NCBI RefSeq assembly: GCF_900044055.2
Contig: NZ_FCOX02000018.1
Location: forward strand, 62,001 to 126,000
DNA from: Caballeronia calidae
GTDB lineage: Bacteria > Pseudomonadota > Gammaproteobacteria > Burkholderiales > Burkholderiaceae
Length of the DNA: 64,000 bases
Direction: 5' to 3'
Within the stretch, counting starts at the first letter, position 1. Every line of letters starts with the position of its first letter. Position numbers and translations under genes: made by a program. The notes under the pieces were generated by a model that saw only the letters and a list, made by a program, of their open reading frames with translations, did no database searches and was not told the DNA's origin. This document shows, one piece after another, positions 49,000 to 61,093 of this stretch.

Positions 49000-49812
49000 T
49001 CACCACCAGCGGAAGAAGTGATGCACCGGCCCGACGCCGTGACCGACGTCGAGCCGCACGCTCGCCTCGATCGCGCCGGTGAGGTACCGCTTCGCTTCGG
49101 CGGTGGCGCTCGCCAGATCATCGGTTTGCGGAATCAGCGCCGCGATCGCCGACGACAACGTGCAGCCCGTCCCATGCGTATTCTTGAGCGGCACGCGCGC
49201 GCCGCCGAGCCTGAGCGACCCGCTTGCCTCGATGAGCCAGTCGGGACTGTCGTTCGATGCGAGATGGCCGCCTTTCATCAGCACGGCCCGCGCGCCGAGG
49301 GCCCGCAGCGCTTCGCCCTGACGGACCATCGCGTCTTCATCGACGGCGCTTTCGGTGCCCAGCAGCGCCGCCGCTTCGGGCAGATTCGGCGTGACGAGCG
49401 TCGCGAGCGGCAGCAGTTCGTCGCGCAGCGCGGCCACCGCCTCCGGCGCGAGCAGCGCGTGATGGCTCTTCGAGATCATCACGGTGTCGAGCACGACATG
49501 CTTCGGCCGATGACGCCCGATCGCATCCGCGACCGCGCGCACGATGCCCGCGTTGGCCAGCATGCCGATCTTCACGGCATCGATGCGGATGTCGTCGAAC
49601 ACGGCGTCGAGCTGCGCGGTGATGAATGCGGGCTCCGGCGCATGAACCGCGGTCACGCCGCGCGTGTTCTGCGCAGTGAGCGCGGTGATGACGCTCGCGC
49701 CGTACGCGCCGAGCGCGGAGAAGGCCTTCAGATCGGCCTGAATGCCCGCGCCGCCGCCCGAGTCGGAGCCGGCGATCGTGAGCACGTTGGGGATGGTTTT
49801 CGTTGCGGCCAT
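49000..49812 (-). CDS. thiD: Hydroxymethylpyrimidine/phosphomethylpyrimidine kinase
   Basis: Phosphorylates HMP and then HMP-P in thiamine synthesis. The 270-residue ribokinase-fold protein has SGGGAGIQADLKAFSALGAY near the start, VITALTAQNT, and the late anion-hole motif NTHGTGCTLSSAIAA. It is the last gene of a minus-strand thiM-thiE-thiD cluster, seven bases after thiE. Confidence 0.95.
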   Translation of the reverse strand: MAATKTIPNVLTIAGSDSGGGAGIQADLKAFSALGAYGASVITALTAQNTRGVTAVHAPEPAFITAQLDAVFDDIRIDAVKIGMLANAGIVRAVADAIGRHRPKHVVLDTVMISKSHHALLAPEAVAALRDELLPLATLVTPNLPEAAALLGTESAVDEDAMVRQGEALRALGARAVLMKGGHLASNDSPDWLIEASGSLRLGGARVPLKNTHGTGCTLSSAIAALIPQTDDLASATAEAKRYLTGAIEASVRLDVGHGVGPVHHFFRWW

Positions 49813-49819
49813 ATCGGGT

Positions 49820-50467
49820 TCAGGTTCGTGCGCGCGCGATGGAAGCGCGCAATGCCGCGGCCGCTTCGCGCGGATCGGCCGCCTTGCAGATCGCCGACAC
49901 GACGGCGAGACCGGCGGGTTTCGCGCGCATCACTTCGGCGGCGTTGTGCGCCTGGATGCCGCCGATCGCGACGGTCGGAAAGCGCGTGGCGGCGCGGATT
50001 TCAGCGAGGCCGTCGATGCCGCACGGCGTGGAGGCGTCGGTCTTGGTCGGCGTCGCGTACACCGGTCCGGCGCCGAGATAGTCGATCACGCCCGCGAGCG
50101 TTTCCGCGTCGGCGGTTTCATCGAGATTCGATACCGACAGCCCGATCAGCGCATCCGGCCCGAGCAGCCGCCGCGCGACATCGGCGGGGAGATCGCGCTG
50201 GCCGATATGCACGCCATCGGCGCCGACAGCGAGCGCGACATCGACATGATCGTTGATGACGAACGGCACGCCGCGCGCCCGCGTGATCGGCAGAAGCTCG
50301 CGCGCGAGATCGAACCACGCGCGCTTGTGCCACTCCGGCGCGCGCAACTGCACGAGCGTCGCGCCGCCGTCGAGCGCCGCGCGCGCGACCGCGAGCGCGG
50401 CGTCATGTCCGCCGCACTGCACGGGATCGAGCACGAGATAGAGCGAGAGATCGAACGAAGCGCGCAT
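49820..50467 (-). CDS. thiE: Thiamine-phosphate synthase
   Basis: Couples HMP-pyrophosphate with thiazole phosphate to thiamine monophosphate. The 215-residue TIM-barrel protein shows GGATLVQLRAPEWHKR, FVINDHVDVALAVGADGVHIGQRD and the phosphate-binding GPVYATPTKTDA motif. It lies two bases downstream of thiM. Confidence 0.94.
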   Translation of the reverse strand: MRASFDLSLYLVLDPVQCGGHDAALAVARAALDGGATLVQLRAPEWHKRAWFDLARELLPITRARGVPFVINDHVDVALAVGADGVHIGQRDLPADVARRLLGPDALIGLSVSNLDETADAETLAGVIDYLGAGPVYATPTKTDASTPCGIDGLAEIRAATRFPTVAIGGIQAHNAAEVMRAKPAGLAVVSAICKAADPREAAAALRASIARART

Positions 50468-50469
50468 GG

Positions 50470-51285
50470 TCAGCCCGAGACGATATCGCGCTGCACGAGC
50501 GTCTTTTCGAACGCTTCGGCATCGACGGAGGCGAGCCGGTCCAGATACGCGACGGCGAAGCTGCCGGGCAGGGCGGCTTCGCGCGCGGCGAGTTCGCCCG
50601 CGATGGTCGAATACGCGATTCCCGCAACCGTCGCGGCCCAGAACTCGTCGCGATCCGACGCCACGCCGACGAACGCCGCAACGGTCGCCGACAGCGCGCA
50701 GCCGACGCCCGTCACGCGCGTCATCAGGGGCGAGCCGTTGGACAGCGCGATCACGCGGCGGCCATCGGTCACGTAGTCGGTCTCGCCCGTCACCGCGACG
50801 ACGGCCTGCGTTTCCAGCGCGAGAACCTGCGCGGCATCGAGCGCGGCGTCGGTGGCGGCGGTGCTGTCGACGCCGCGTGCGCTCGCCGCGCCGCCCGACA
50901 GGCTGATGATCTCCGACGCGTTGCCGCGAATCACCGCGGGCTTCGAATCGAGCAGATCGAGCGCGAACTCGGTGCGAAACGCGAGCGGCCCGACCGCGAC
51001 CGGGTCGAGCACCCAGGGCTTGCCCGCGCCGCAGGCGGCATCGACGGCGGCGCGGATCGCGCGGCTCTGCGGCACGTCGAGCGTGCCGAGATTGACCGAC
51101 AGCGCGTTCGCGACCGGCGCGAACTCGCCGACTTCCTCGCGCGCGACGACCATCGCCGGCGCGGCGCCGATCGCGAGCAGCACGTTGGCGGTGAAGTTGG
51201 TGACGACGAGGTTCGTCAGGCAATGCACGAGCGGCGCGCGTTCGCGCACGCGGGTGACGAACGAGAAGAGGTCGGCGGCGAGCAT
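50470..51285 (-). CDS. thiM: Hydroxyethylthiazole kinase
   Basis: Phosphorylates 4-methyl-5-hydroxyethylthiazole, a salvage step of thiamine synthesis. The 271-residue protein has VHCLTNLVVTNFTANVLLAI, the NASEI motif and the late VTGVGCALSATVAAF segment with the conserved catalytic Cys. It starts 43 bases after lplT on the same strand. No TPP riboswitch is apparent in that gap. Confidence 0.94.
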   Translation of the reverse strand: MLAADLFSFVTRVRERAPLVHCLTNLVVTNFTANVLLAIGAAPAMVVAREEVGEFAPVANALSVNLGTLDVPQSRAIRAAVDAACGAGKPWVLDPVAVGPLAFRTEFALDLLDSKPAVIRGNASEIISLSGGAASARGVDSTAATDAALDAAQVLALETQAVVAVTGETDYVTDGRRVIALSNGSPLMTRVTGVGCALSATVAAFVGVASDRDEFWAATVAGIAYSTIAGELAAREAALPGSFAVAYLDRLASVDAEAFEKTLVQRDIVSG

Positions 51286-51328
51286 GATGTCGGTCGAAAG
51301 AAAACGAAAGCGCGGACAGCGCGCGGCG

Positions 51329-52636
51329 TCAGTGACGCGCTTCGCCGATCAGCGCGACGGAATCGAACGCGCGCTGATTGGCCTGATGCCGGCGCATCAC
51401 GAAGTACATCATGAGGCACACGAACGAGCCGAACAGCACGATGACGAACTGGATCGGGACGTCCAGCCACACGAGCACCGCGTAGAGACAGAGCATCACG
51501 AGCACCGAGAGGTTCTCGTTGAAGTTCTGCACGGCGATGGAGTGCCCGGCCGACAGCAGCACGTGGCCGCGATGCTGGAGCAGCGCGTTCATCGGCACGA
51601 CGAAGAAGCCCGACAGACCGCCGACGACCATCAGGAACACGTACGCGATCAGCAGATAGCCGGGGAAGTGCATCTTGCCGAAGTAGATGCCCCAGTGCGC
51701 GGGAAAGAGATGGCGCGTGTAGAAGGCCATCAGCATGACGGCGAGGCCCATGATGATGCCGACCGGCAGCACGGTGAGCGAGCGCTTGAGCGGCACGCGC
51801 GCGGCCGCGAGCACCGCGCCCGCCGCGACGCCGACCGCGATCACGGCCTGCAGGATGGCGGCCTGCGAGAGCGTCATGCCGAGCGAGACTTCGGCCCACT
51901 TCAGCACGATGAACTGCAGGGTCGCGCCGGCGCCCCAGAAGAGCGTCGTGACGGCGAGCGAGATCTGGCCGAGCTTGTCGCGCCACAGGACGAGAAAGCA
52001 GTCGGCGAAATCGGTGATGAGCTTGAGCGGCCGCGTTTCCTGCTTCGGATAGCGCGCGCCGGTGTCGGGAATGCGCAGGTTGAAGATCGCGGCGATCACG
52101 TACATGAGCATGATGACGAGCATCGCGGCTTCGGCCGGCGTGCTGATGCGCGGAATATGCAGCGACAGCAGATGACTCGCGATGTGCGGGCTGATGAGCG
52201 CGCCGCCCATCACGGTGCCGAGAATGATCGAGCCGACCGTCGTTCCTTCGATCCAGCCGTTCGCGGCGACGAGCCGGTCGGCTGGCAGGAGTTCGGTGAG
52301 AATGCCGTATTTTGCCGGCGAGTAAGCGGCGGCGCCGAAACCGACGATGCCGTACGCGAGCAGCGGATGCGCGCCGAAGAGCATGGTCACGCAGCCGACG
52401 ACCTTGATCGAGTTGGTGACGAACATCACGTGACCCTTGGGCCGGGAGTCCGCGAAGGCACCGACGAACGCCGCGAGAATCACGTAGGACAGGACGAAGA
52501 ACAGCTTGAGCAGCGGCGTCATCCAGTTCGGGGCGTGAAGGTCTTTCAGCAGTGCGATGGCAGCGATCAGTAGAGCGTTATCGGCCAACGATGAGAAAAA
52601 CTGCGCGGCCATGATGGTGTAAAAACCTTTTTTCAT
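51329..52636 (-). CDS. lplT: Lysophospholipid transporter LplT
   Basis: A 435-residue MFS protein with about 12 hydrophobic helices, without an acyltransferase domain. It begins MKKGFYTIMAAQFFSSLADN, a typical LplT opening, and has GFGAAAYSPAKYGILTELLP. It should flip lysophospholipids across the inner membrane. The ATG at 52636 is preferred over longer open frames. Compare the fused paralogue at 1039-2979. Confidence 0.92.
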   Translation of the reverse strand: MKKGFYTIMAAQFFSSLADNALLIAAIALLKDLHAPNWMTPLLKLFFVLSYVILAAFVGAFADSRPKGHVMFVTNSIKVVGCVTMLFGAHPLLAYGIVGFGAAAYSPAKYGILTELLPADRLVAANGWIEGTTVGSIILGTVMGGALISPHIASHLLSLHIPRISTPAEAAMLVIMLMYVIAAIFNLRIPDTGARYPKQETRPLKLITDFADCFLVLWRDKLGQISLAVTTLFWGAGATLQFIVLKWAEVSLGMTLSQAAILQAVIAVGVAAGAVLAAARVPLKRSLTVLPVGIIMGLAVMLMAFYTRHLFPAHWGIYFGKMHFPGYLLIAYVFLMVVGGLSGFFVVPMNALLQHRGHVLLSAGHSIAVQNFNENLSVLVMLCLYAVLVWLDVPIQFVIVLFGSFVCLMMYFVMRRHQANQRAFDSVALIGEARH

Positions 52637-52917
52637 CTGATCCGAAGCTTTCCTCACTGCGGGTGATCCGCCCCGGGCGCCGGTTGAGCGCGCGGGCTTA
52701 TGCCTTTCGAAATGGGTTGTGCGCACGGCTTTATAACACGAAAATAGGCGCATTCTGACTAGCAGTAATCTCGATCGCGCGAGAAATCACACGCTCGTGC
52801 GCGATTTTCCTCATAAGATACTGATTCGCAAGGCGGTCTCGGCGAGCGCAGCAGGACGCGTCCCGCTGTCGTATGCTCACCTTTTCGACCGCATTCACTG
52901 CAATCCCACACACGCTC

Positions 52918-53988
52918 ATGCCGCGCCCCCTTTCCGCAACGATCCACACCGCCGCGCTCGCCAACAACCTCGGCGTCGCACGCAAGTACGCGCCGAAATC
53001 CAGAATCTGGGCCGTCGTCAAGGCCAATGCGTATGGCCACGGACTCGCCCGGGCGTTCCCGGGACTGCGCGCGACGGACGGCTTTGGCCTTCTCGACCTC
53101 GAAGAAGCCGCGAAGTTGCGTGAATTGGGCTGGGCGGGGCCGATTCTTTTGCTCGAAGGCTTTTTCCGGCCCACCGACATCGACGTGATCGACCGCTACA
53201 GCCTGACCACCGCGGTCCATTGCGACGAGCAGTTGCGCATGCTCGAAATGGCGCGCCTGTCGAAGCCGGTCAACATCCAGTTGAAGATGAACAGCGGCAT
53301 GAACCGCCTCGGCTACACGCCCGAGAAGTTCCGCGCGGCGTGGGAGCGCGCGCGCGCCGTGCAGGGCGTCGGCCAGATCACGCTGATGACGCATTTCTCC
53401 GATGCCGACGCTCCGCGCGGCATCGCGCATCAGCTCGAGGCGTTCGAGCGGAGCGCGGAGGGCATCGCGGGCGCGCGCAGCCTCGCGAACTCGGCGGCGG
53501 TGCTGTGGCATCCGGACGCGCATTTCGACTGGGTGCGGCCCGGCATCATGCTGTACGGCGCATCGCCGTCGGGCGTGACCGCCGATATCGCCGATACCGG
53601 TCTGAAACCCGCGATGACGCTCCAGTCCGAGCTGATCGCCGTGCAGACGGTCGACGCGGGCGGCAGCGTCGGCTATGGTTCGGCCTTCACGGCGGGCCAG
53701 CCGATGCGCATCGGCGTGGTCGCGTGCGGCTACGCGGACGGCTATCCGCGCGTGGCGCCGGAAGGCACGCCGGTCATCGTCGATGGCGTGAGGACGAAGC
53801 TCGTCGGCCGCGTGTCGATGGACATGCTCACCGTCGACCTGACGCCGTGCCCGAATGCCGGCATCGGCTCGCGGGTCGAGCTGTGGGGCACGAACCTGCC
53901 CATCGACGATGTGGCGAGCGCGGCCGGCACCATCGGCTACGAGCTCATGTGCGCGATCGCGCAGCGCGTGCCGGTGCGCGCGGAATAA
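52918..53988 (+). CDS. alr: Alanine racemase
   Basis: A PLP enzyme converting L- to D-alanine for peptidoglycan. The 356 residues contain the PLP-binding Lys35 in [10 protein letters not shown], the [11 protein letters not shown] segment and the second catalytic base Tyr in SVGYGSAF. The ATG at 52918 gives the family N-terminus; an upstream in-frame ATG (52873) would add 15 unconserved residues. It is followed by radA after 46 bases. Confidence 0.95.
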   Translation: MPRPLSATIHTAALANNLGVARKYAPKSRIWAVVKANAYGHGLARAFPGLRATDGFGLLDLEEAAKLRELGWAGPILLLEGFFRPTDIDVIDRYSLTTAVHCDEQLRMLEMARLSKPVNIQLKMNSGMNRLGYTPEKFRAAWERARAVQGVGQITLMTHFSDADAPRGIAHQLEAFERSAEGIAGARSLANSAAVLWHPDAHFDWVRPGIMLYGASPSGVTADIADTGLKPAMTLQSELIAVQTVDAGGSVGYGSAFTAGQPMRIGVVACGYADGYPRVAPEGTPVIVDGVRTKLVGRVSMDMLTVDLTPCPNAGIGSRVELWGTNLPIDDVASAAGTIGYELMCAIAQRVPVRAE

Positions 53989-54034
53989 CGCGTACTTTCC
54001 ACGCGACAAGAACGACATTAAATCAAGGCATTAA

Positions 54035-55420
54035 GTGGCAAAAGCAGCGAAGGCGAAGACCCTCTATACCTGTAGCGAATGCGGCGGACAGGCGCCGAAA
54101 TGGACCGGCCAGTGCGCCGCGTGCGGGGCGTGGAACACATTGCTGGAAACGGTGGAGCAGGCGGCATCGGCACATCGATTCCAGGCGCTCGCGAAGAGTT
54201 CGCCGGTGCGCAAGCTCGCGGAAATCGAGGCGTCGGACGTGCCGCGCTTCACGACCGGCGTCGGCGAATTCGACCGCGTGCTGGGCGGCGGGCTCGTGCC
54301 GGGCGGCGTCGTGCTGATCGGCGGCGATCCGGGCATCGGCAAATCCACGCTGCTGCTGCAATCGCTCGCCGAAATCGCGCGCGACCGGCCCGCACTCTAT
54401 GTGAGCGGCGAGGAATCCGGCGCGCAGATCGCGCTGCGGGCACAGCGGCTCGGCCTGATCGGCGGCGCGAGCGCGGCCGGCGATCTCGCGTTGCTCGCGG
54501 AAATCCAGCTCGAAAAGATTCAGGCGACCATCGACGAGCAACGGCCCGAAGTCGCCGTCATCGACTCCATCCAGACGATCTATTCCGAAGCGCTGACCTC
54601 CGCGCCCGGCTCGGTCGCGCAGGTGCGCGAGTGCGCGGCGCAACTGACGCGCATCGCGAAGCAGACGGGCACGTCGATCATCATGGTCGGCCACGTGACC
54701 AAAGAGGGCAGCCTCGCGGGGCCGCGCGTGCTGGAGCACATCGTCGATACGGTGCTTTATTTCGAGGGCGACACGCATTCGTCGTTCAGGCTCGTGCGCG
54801 CGTTCAAGAACCGCTTCGGCGCGGTCAACGAGCTCGGCGTCTTCGCGATGACGGAAAAGGGCTTGCGCGGCGTCGCCAATCCGTCGGCGCTCTTTTTGTC
54901 TCAGCATGAACAGAGCGTCGCGGGATCGTGCGTGCTCGTCACGCAGGAAGGCTCGCGGCCGCTGCTCGTGGAAGTGCAGGCGCTGGTCGACACCGCGCAT
55001 GTGCCGAATCCGCGACGGCTCGCGGTCGGTCTGGAGCAGAACCGGCTTGCGCTGCTGCTCGCCGTGCTGCATCGGCATGCGGGCATCGCGTGCTTCGATC
55101 AGGACGTGTTTCTGAACGCGGTCGGCGGCGTGAAGATCACCGAGCCCGCGGCCGACCTCGCCGTGCTGCTCGCCATCCACTCGTCGATGCGCAACAAGCC
55201 GCTGCCGAAGGGCCTCATCACGTTTGGCGAAGTGGGACTGGCGGGCGAGATCCGCCCGTCGCCGCGCGGACAGGATCGTCTGAAGGAAGCGGCGAAGCTC
55301 GGCTTCTCGATGGCGCTGATTCCGAAGGCGAACGCGCCGAAACAGGCAATCGAAGGGCTCAAGGTGATTGCCGTGGACCGCATCGAGGAAGCGATCGACC
55401 GCGTGCGCGATCTCGAATGA
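54035..55420 (+). CDS. radA: DNA repair protein RadA
   Basis: A 461-residue recombination helper that processes branched DNA with RecA. It has an N-terminal zinc finger (YTCSECGGQAPKWTGQCAAC), a RecA-like core with the Walker A GGDPGIGKST, and the KNRFG motif characteristic of RadA (KNRFGAVNELG). A C-terminal Lon-protease-like domain follows. The start codon is GTG behind a weak AAGG site. Probably cotranscribed with alr. Confidence 0.95.
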   Translation: MAKAAKAKTLYTCSECGGQAPKWTGQCAACGAWNTLLETVEQAASAHRFQALAKSSPVRKLAEIEASDVPRFTTGVGEFDRVLGGGLVPGGVVLIGGDPGIGKSTLLLQSLAEIARDRPALYVSGEESGAQIALRAQRLGLIGGASAAGDLALLAEIQLEKIQATIDEQRPEVAVIDSIQTIYSEALTSAPGSVAQVRECAAQLTRIAKQTGTSIIMVGHVTKEGSLAGPRVLEHIVDTVLYFEGDTHSSFRLVRAFKNRFGAVNELGVFAMTEKGLRGVANPSALFLSQHEQSVAGSCVLVTQEGSRPLLVEVQALVDTAHVPNPRRLAVGLEQNRLALLLAVLHRHAGIACFDQDVFLNAVGGVKITEPAADLAVLLAIHSSMRNKPLPKGLITFGEVGLAGEIRPSPRGQDRLKEAAKLGFSMALIPKANAPKQAIEGLKVIAVDRIEEAIDRVRDLE

Positions 55421-55582
55421 GCCGGTGATCGGACCCCTCGTAACGCGTCGTAAAAATCTCGTTGCGCAATGTAACCCAAGCGACGCGCGGTTTTTCTATC
55501 CTTAGAAGGCTACGGACCCGGCCAACCTCGCTAAAGGCATGTCAAGAAGCGAGGTGACCGGAAGGATCGAGAGGACCACGCC

Positions 55583-55849
55583 TTGAAACACGCAAAATCA
55601 ACCCGGCCGAACCCCGCCGCGTTCCACCTGCGCGGATGCCGCGTCTCCGCGCCGCTGCAGCAGCCATGGGGCAGCGGTTGCCGGATCGTCGAATGGATCG
55701 ACGACCAAGGCCAGATCTCGCGCCGCGTCGTCGCGGCGGATGTGACGGAAGATGAAGTCGTCGCGACCATTCGTCAGCACGTGACGGGCCGCAAGCACGT
55801 GCTCGTCGATGACGAGCGCCAGCCGCGCCAGGTCTTGCCGCGACGCTAG
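55583..55849 (+). CDS. DUF2866 family protein
   Basis: An 88-residue basic protein of the DUF2866 type that follows radA in related bacteria. It begins KHAKSTRPNPAAFHLRG and has WGSGCRIVEWIDDQGQISRR. The likely start is a TTG at 55583 behind a GAGG site. Function unknown. Convergent with the CoA-transferase gene, with which its end overlaps by four bases. Confidence 0.75.
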   Translation: MKHAKSTRPNPAAFHLRGCRVSAPLQQPWGSGCRIVEWIDDQGQISRRVVAADVTEDEVVATIRQHVTGRKHVLVDDERQPRQVLPRR

Positions 55850-56865
55850 ACGCTCCTGAACAGCGGATGCGCCGCCGCTTCGGCGGGCGTGAGCACGGGC
55901 GCGAAGCAGCAATCGAGCGGCTCCAGCAGCGCTATCCATTCATCGCGCGTGCGCTCGCGAAACGTCGCGGCCAGTTCCGCCGATAGTTGCGCGGCATCCG
56001 CGCCACCGATCGCCTGTCCGAGGCTCCAGTGCCGCGTCGCCCAATCGGGACGGCCGAGCGCTTCGCACAAGCTCTGCCAGAACTTCAATTCGAGCGCGCC
56101 CACCGCGACGAAGCGGTCATCGCGCGTGCGATAGACGTCGTAGCACGGCGCGCCGCCGTTCAGCAGACCCGCGCCGGCGCGCGTGCTCGCTTCGTCGGCG
56201 TTGGCGAGCGCGATATGCGCCATGACATTGTGTGTGTGCGCCGCGTGCGCCATCGACACGTTTACACAGCGGCCTTCGCCACCGCGCGCGACGTGCCAGG
56301 CCGCCGCGAGTATTTCCATCACGGCCGACAGCGCGCCGCCGAGCAGATCCGCAAGCTGGAAGTTCGGCGCGATCGGCCTGCCGTCGCGCGCCGCGAGCTG
56401 GTCGAGCACGCCGGCGTAAGCGATGTAGTTCAGATCGTGACCGGCCTTGTTCGCGAACGGACCGTCGTTGCCGTAGCCCGTGATCGCGCAATAGACCAGC
56501 TTCGGATTCGCCTCGCGCAACACGTCGTAGCCGACGCCCAGCCGCGCCATCACCGAAGGACGAAAACTCTCGACCAGAACGTCCGCGCCGCGCGCGAGTT
56601 CGATCAGCTTCGCGCGGCCTTCCGCCGTCTTGAGATCCAGTGTGAGCTGCCGCTTGCCGCGATTGACGATGCGATAGAACGCGCTCGGTGTGCCGCTTTG
56701 CCGGTCGGCTTCGCTTTGCAGCATCGTGCGCGTGTAGTCGCCTTCGCCTGGCGGCTCGATCTTGAGCACATCGGCGCCGAGCTCGGCGAGTCTCAGTGTT
56801 GCGACGGGGCCGGGCAGGAGCCGCGACAGGTCGAGCACGCGCAGGCCGGTGAGGGAAGGTGTCAA
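55846..56865 (-). CDS. CaiB/BaiF-family CoA-transferase (AMACR-like)
   Basis: A 339-residue family III CoA-transferase. It starts LTGLRVLDLSRLLPGP, has ADVLKIEPPGEGDYTR, and GHDLNYIAYAG with the catalytic Asp. The order and length are closest to alpha-methylacyl-CoA racemases, so it may epimerise or transfer CoA on branched acyl-CoAs. The likely start is a TTG at 56865 preceded by GGAG overlapping the upstream stop region; an ATG at 56922 would overlap the ABC-F gene. It lies 14 bases after that gene. Confidence 0.87.
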   Translation of the reverse strand: MTPSLTGLRVLDLSRLLPGPVATLRLAELGADVLKIEPPGEGDYTRTMLQSEADRQSGTPSAFYRIVNRGKRQLTLDLKTAEGRAKLIELARGADVLVESFRPSVMARLGVGYDVLREANPKLVYCAITGYGNDGPFANKAGHDLNYIAYAGVLDQLAARDGRPIAPNFQLADLLGGALSAVMEILAAAWHVARGGEGRCVNVSMAHAAHTHNVMAHIALANADEASTRAGAGLLNGGAPCYDVYRTRDDRFVAVGALELKFWQSLCEALGRPDWATRHWSLGQAIGGADAAQLSAELAATFRERTRDEWIALLEPLDCCFAPVLTPAEAAAHPLFRSV

Positions 56866-56879
56866 ATCGATAGTCTCCG

Positions 56880-58820
<1,941 letters not shown>

Positions 58821-58976
58821 GTCGGAATGGCGGCGAAAAGGGCGCGGCTTTGAAGGAAAGCGCTATTTTAGACCGGACGCACCGTCGGCCGAGGATCGGC
58901 CGTTCGGCCAATGGCAGACGAACGCGTGTCGCGGTAGCATCGCCTATATTTCAGACTTCATTTCGCGGAGCGTGCG

Positions 58977-59468
58977 ATGAGCGCAGCCAACGAAGGCATC
59001 TACGGCTTTTCGGCCGAAACACTCGACGGCGCGGCCGTCAGCCTCGACAAGTACCGCGACAAGGTGCTGCTCATCGTCAACACGGCGAGCGAATGCGGGT
59101 TCACACCGCAATACAAGGGTTTGCAGGAGATCTATCAGCAGCTCGCGGCGCGCGGCTTCGAGGTGCTCGGCTTTCCGTGCAATCAGTTCGGCAAGCAGGA
59201 ACCGGGCGATGCGGAGCAAATCGGCAGCTTCTGCGAAAAGAACTACGGCGTCACGTTCCCGATGTTCGCGAAGATCGAGGTCAACGGCTCGAACGCGCAT
59301 CCGCTCTACAAGTATCTGAAGGACAAGGAGCCGGGCCTGCTCGGCATCGAGGCCATCAAGTGGAACTTCACGAAGTTTCTCGTCGACCGCAATGGCCGCG
59401 TGGTGAAGCGTTACGCGCCGCAGACGAAGCCCGAGTCGATCGTGGAGGACATCCAAAAGCTGCTCTGA
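58977..59468 (+). CDS. Glutathione peroxidase-family protein
   Basis: A 163-residue thiol peroxidase of the Gpx/BtuE family. The peroxidatic Cys40 is in NTASECGFT, with Gln74 and Trp129 (IKWNFTKFLVD) completing the triad. Cys86 lies in the position of the resolving cysteine of thioredoxin-dependent members, so it probably uses thioredoxin rather than glutathione. Single gene, convergent with cls. Confidence 0.93.
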   Translation: MSAANEGIYGFSAETLDGAAVSLDKYRDKVLLIVNTASECGFTPQYKGLQEIYQQLAARGFEVLGFPCNQFGKQEPGDAEQIGSFCEKNYGVTFPMFAKIEVNGSNAHPLYKYLKDKEPGLLGIEAIKWNFTKFLVDRNGRVVKRYAPQTKPESIVEDIQKLL

Positions 59469-59493
59469 ACGTGCTGAACCGGCCTGCGCGCGC

Positions 59494-60984
59494 TCAGAGA
59501 ATCGGCGAGAAGAGCCGCGCGACGTGCATCGCCATGCGCAGCCAGAACGCCTTGCCGCGATAGTCGTTGCCGTCGATCTCGAATGACTGCGCGAAGTCCG
59601 CGAGCAGCATCGCTTCCACCTGGCTCGCAAACGCGCGATCGACCGTCAGCACCGTGATCTCGAAGTTCAGCCGGAACGAGCGGTTGTCGAGATTCGCGCT
59701 GCCCACTGCTGCGGCGATATCGTCGACGAGCACGACCTTCTGATGCAGAAAGCCCGGCTTGTAGCGGAAGATGTGCACGCCCGCCTGCACCAGATCGTAT
59801 GCATAGAGCCGCGACGCAGCGAACACCACGCGATGATCGCGCCGGCTCGGAATCAGGATGCGCACGTCCACGCCGCGCATCACCGCGAGCCGCAACGCCG
59901 AGAACACGGCTTCGTCGGGAATCAGGTAGGGCGACGTGATCCAGATGCGTTCGCGCGCCGCGTTGATCGCCTCGACGAAAAAGAGCGAGCAGGTCTCCTG
60001 CTTGTCGGCGGGGCCGCTCGACAGCACCATGCAGTGCATGTTTTCGTCGGAATGCGGCGCGGGACCGAGCTCTGGTAGCCGCTGCGTCGCCCAGTACCAG
60101 TCTTCGGTAAAGACGAACTGGATGCTCGCCACCGCGGGGCCGCGCACTTCCACATGCGTATCGCGCCACGGCGAGAGCCGCGGGTTGCCGCCGAGATATT
60201 CGACGCCCACGTTATGCCCGCCGATGAACGCGCGCTTGCCGTCGACGACCACGATCTTCCGATGATTGCGGAAGTTGATCTGGAAGCGATGCACGAACTT
60301 GCGCTGCGCCGCGAACGGATGCGCCTCCACGCCGCCCGCGCGCAGTGCGTACACGTAGCGGTGCGGCAGATCGAAGCTGCCGATGCTGTCGTACAGGAAG
60401 TACACGCGCACGCCGGCCTGAGCCTTCTTGATGAGCGCGTCCTTGAGCGTTTCGCCGAGGGCGTCGGCGCGCACGATGAAGAACTGCACCACGATATAGT
60501 GTTCGGCCGTCGCGATGGCTTCGAGGATCGCGGCGAACGTGGCGTCGCCGTTGATGAGGACGCGCACCGAGTTGCCGCGCAGGAACGGCATGCCGGACAG
60601 GCGCTGCAGCGTGCGGATCGTCGGATTGCCGAGATAGGTGGCCGGTCCCGGCGCGAGTTCGCCGCGCGCGCCGGAGGAATCGATGAGCGGAGCGGCTTCG
60701 GGGGCATCGCTGCGATCGCCCGAATCCCATTCGGCGGGCTTGGAGCGGCTGCGCAGGATCTCGACCTCGAGCCGCCGCTCGTCGATATAGCCCGCGAACT
60801 TGCTGCGGCCGAGAAACAGATAGGGGATCAGCGTGAAGTAAGGCATCGCGACGAGCGACACGGCCCACGCCACCGCGCCCTGCGACGTGCGGGTGTTGAT
60901 GACGGCATGGATCGCGGCGATCACGCCGAGCACATGCGCGGCCATCACGAGCGTGCCGAGATGTAGCCAGTCCGATGCTTGCAT
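59494..60984 (-). CDS. cls: Cardiolipin synthase
   Basis: A 496-residue phospholipase-D-superfamily enzyme that joins phosphatidylglycerols to cardiolipin at the inner membrane. Two N-terminal hydrophobic helices (about 8-28 and 35-55) precede two HKD motifs, NHRKIVVVDGKRAFIGGHN and LHQKVVLVDDIAAAVGSANLD. Length fits ClsA. It is minus-strand and stands alone. Confidence 0.94.
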   Translation of the reverse strand: MQASDWLHLGTLVMAAHVLGVIAAIHAVINTRTSQGAVAWAVSLVAMPYFTLIPYLFLGRSKFAGYIDERRLEVEILRSRSKPAEWDSGDRSDAPEAAPLIDSSGARGELAPGPATYLGNPTIRTLQRLSGMPFLRGNSVRVLINGDATFAAILEAIATAEHYIVVQFFIVRADALGETLKDALIKKAQAGVRVYFLYDSIGSFDLPHRYVYALRAGGVEAHPFAAQRKFVHRFQINFRNHRKIVVVDGKRAFIGGHNVGVEYLGGNPRLSPWRDTHVEVRGPAVASIQFVFTEDWYWATQRLPELGPAPHSDENMHCMVLSSGPADKQETCSLFFVEAINAARERIWITSPYLIPDEAVFSALRLAVMRGVDVRILIPSRRDHRVVFAASRLYAYDLVQAGVHIFRYKPGFLHQKVVLVDDIAAAVGSANLDNRSFRLNFEITVLTVDRAFASQVEAMLLADFAQSFEIDGNDYRGKAFWLRMAMHVARLFSPIL

Positions 60985-61093
60985 AGACGCGGAAGATGGG
61001 AAGCCGTGCGCTAATGGCGATTCGCCATATTACCCAAGCCTTCCGCGCGAAGTGTTGGCGAACGTCACAGCAACGTTCGCCCGGGACAGCCGG

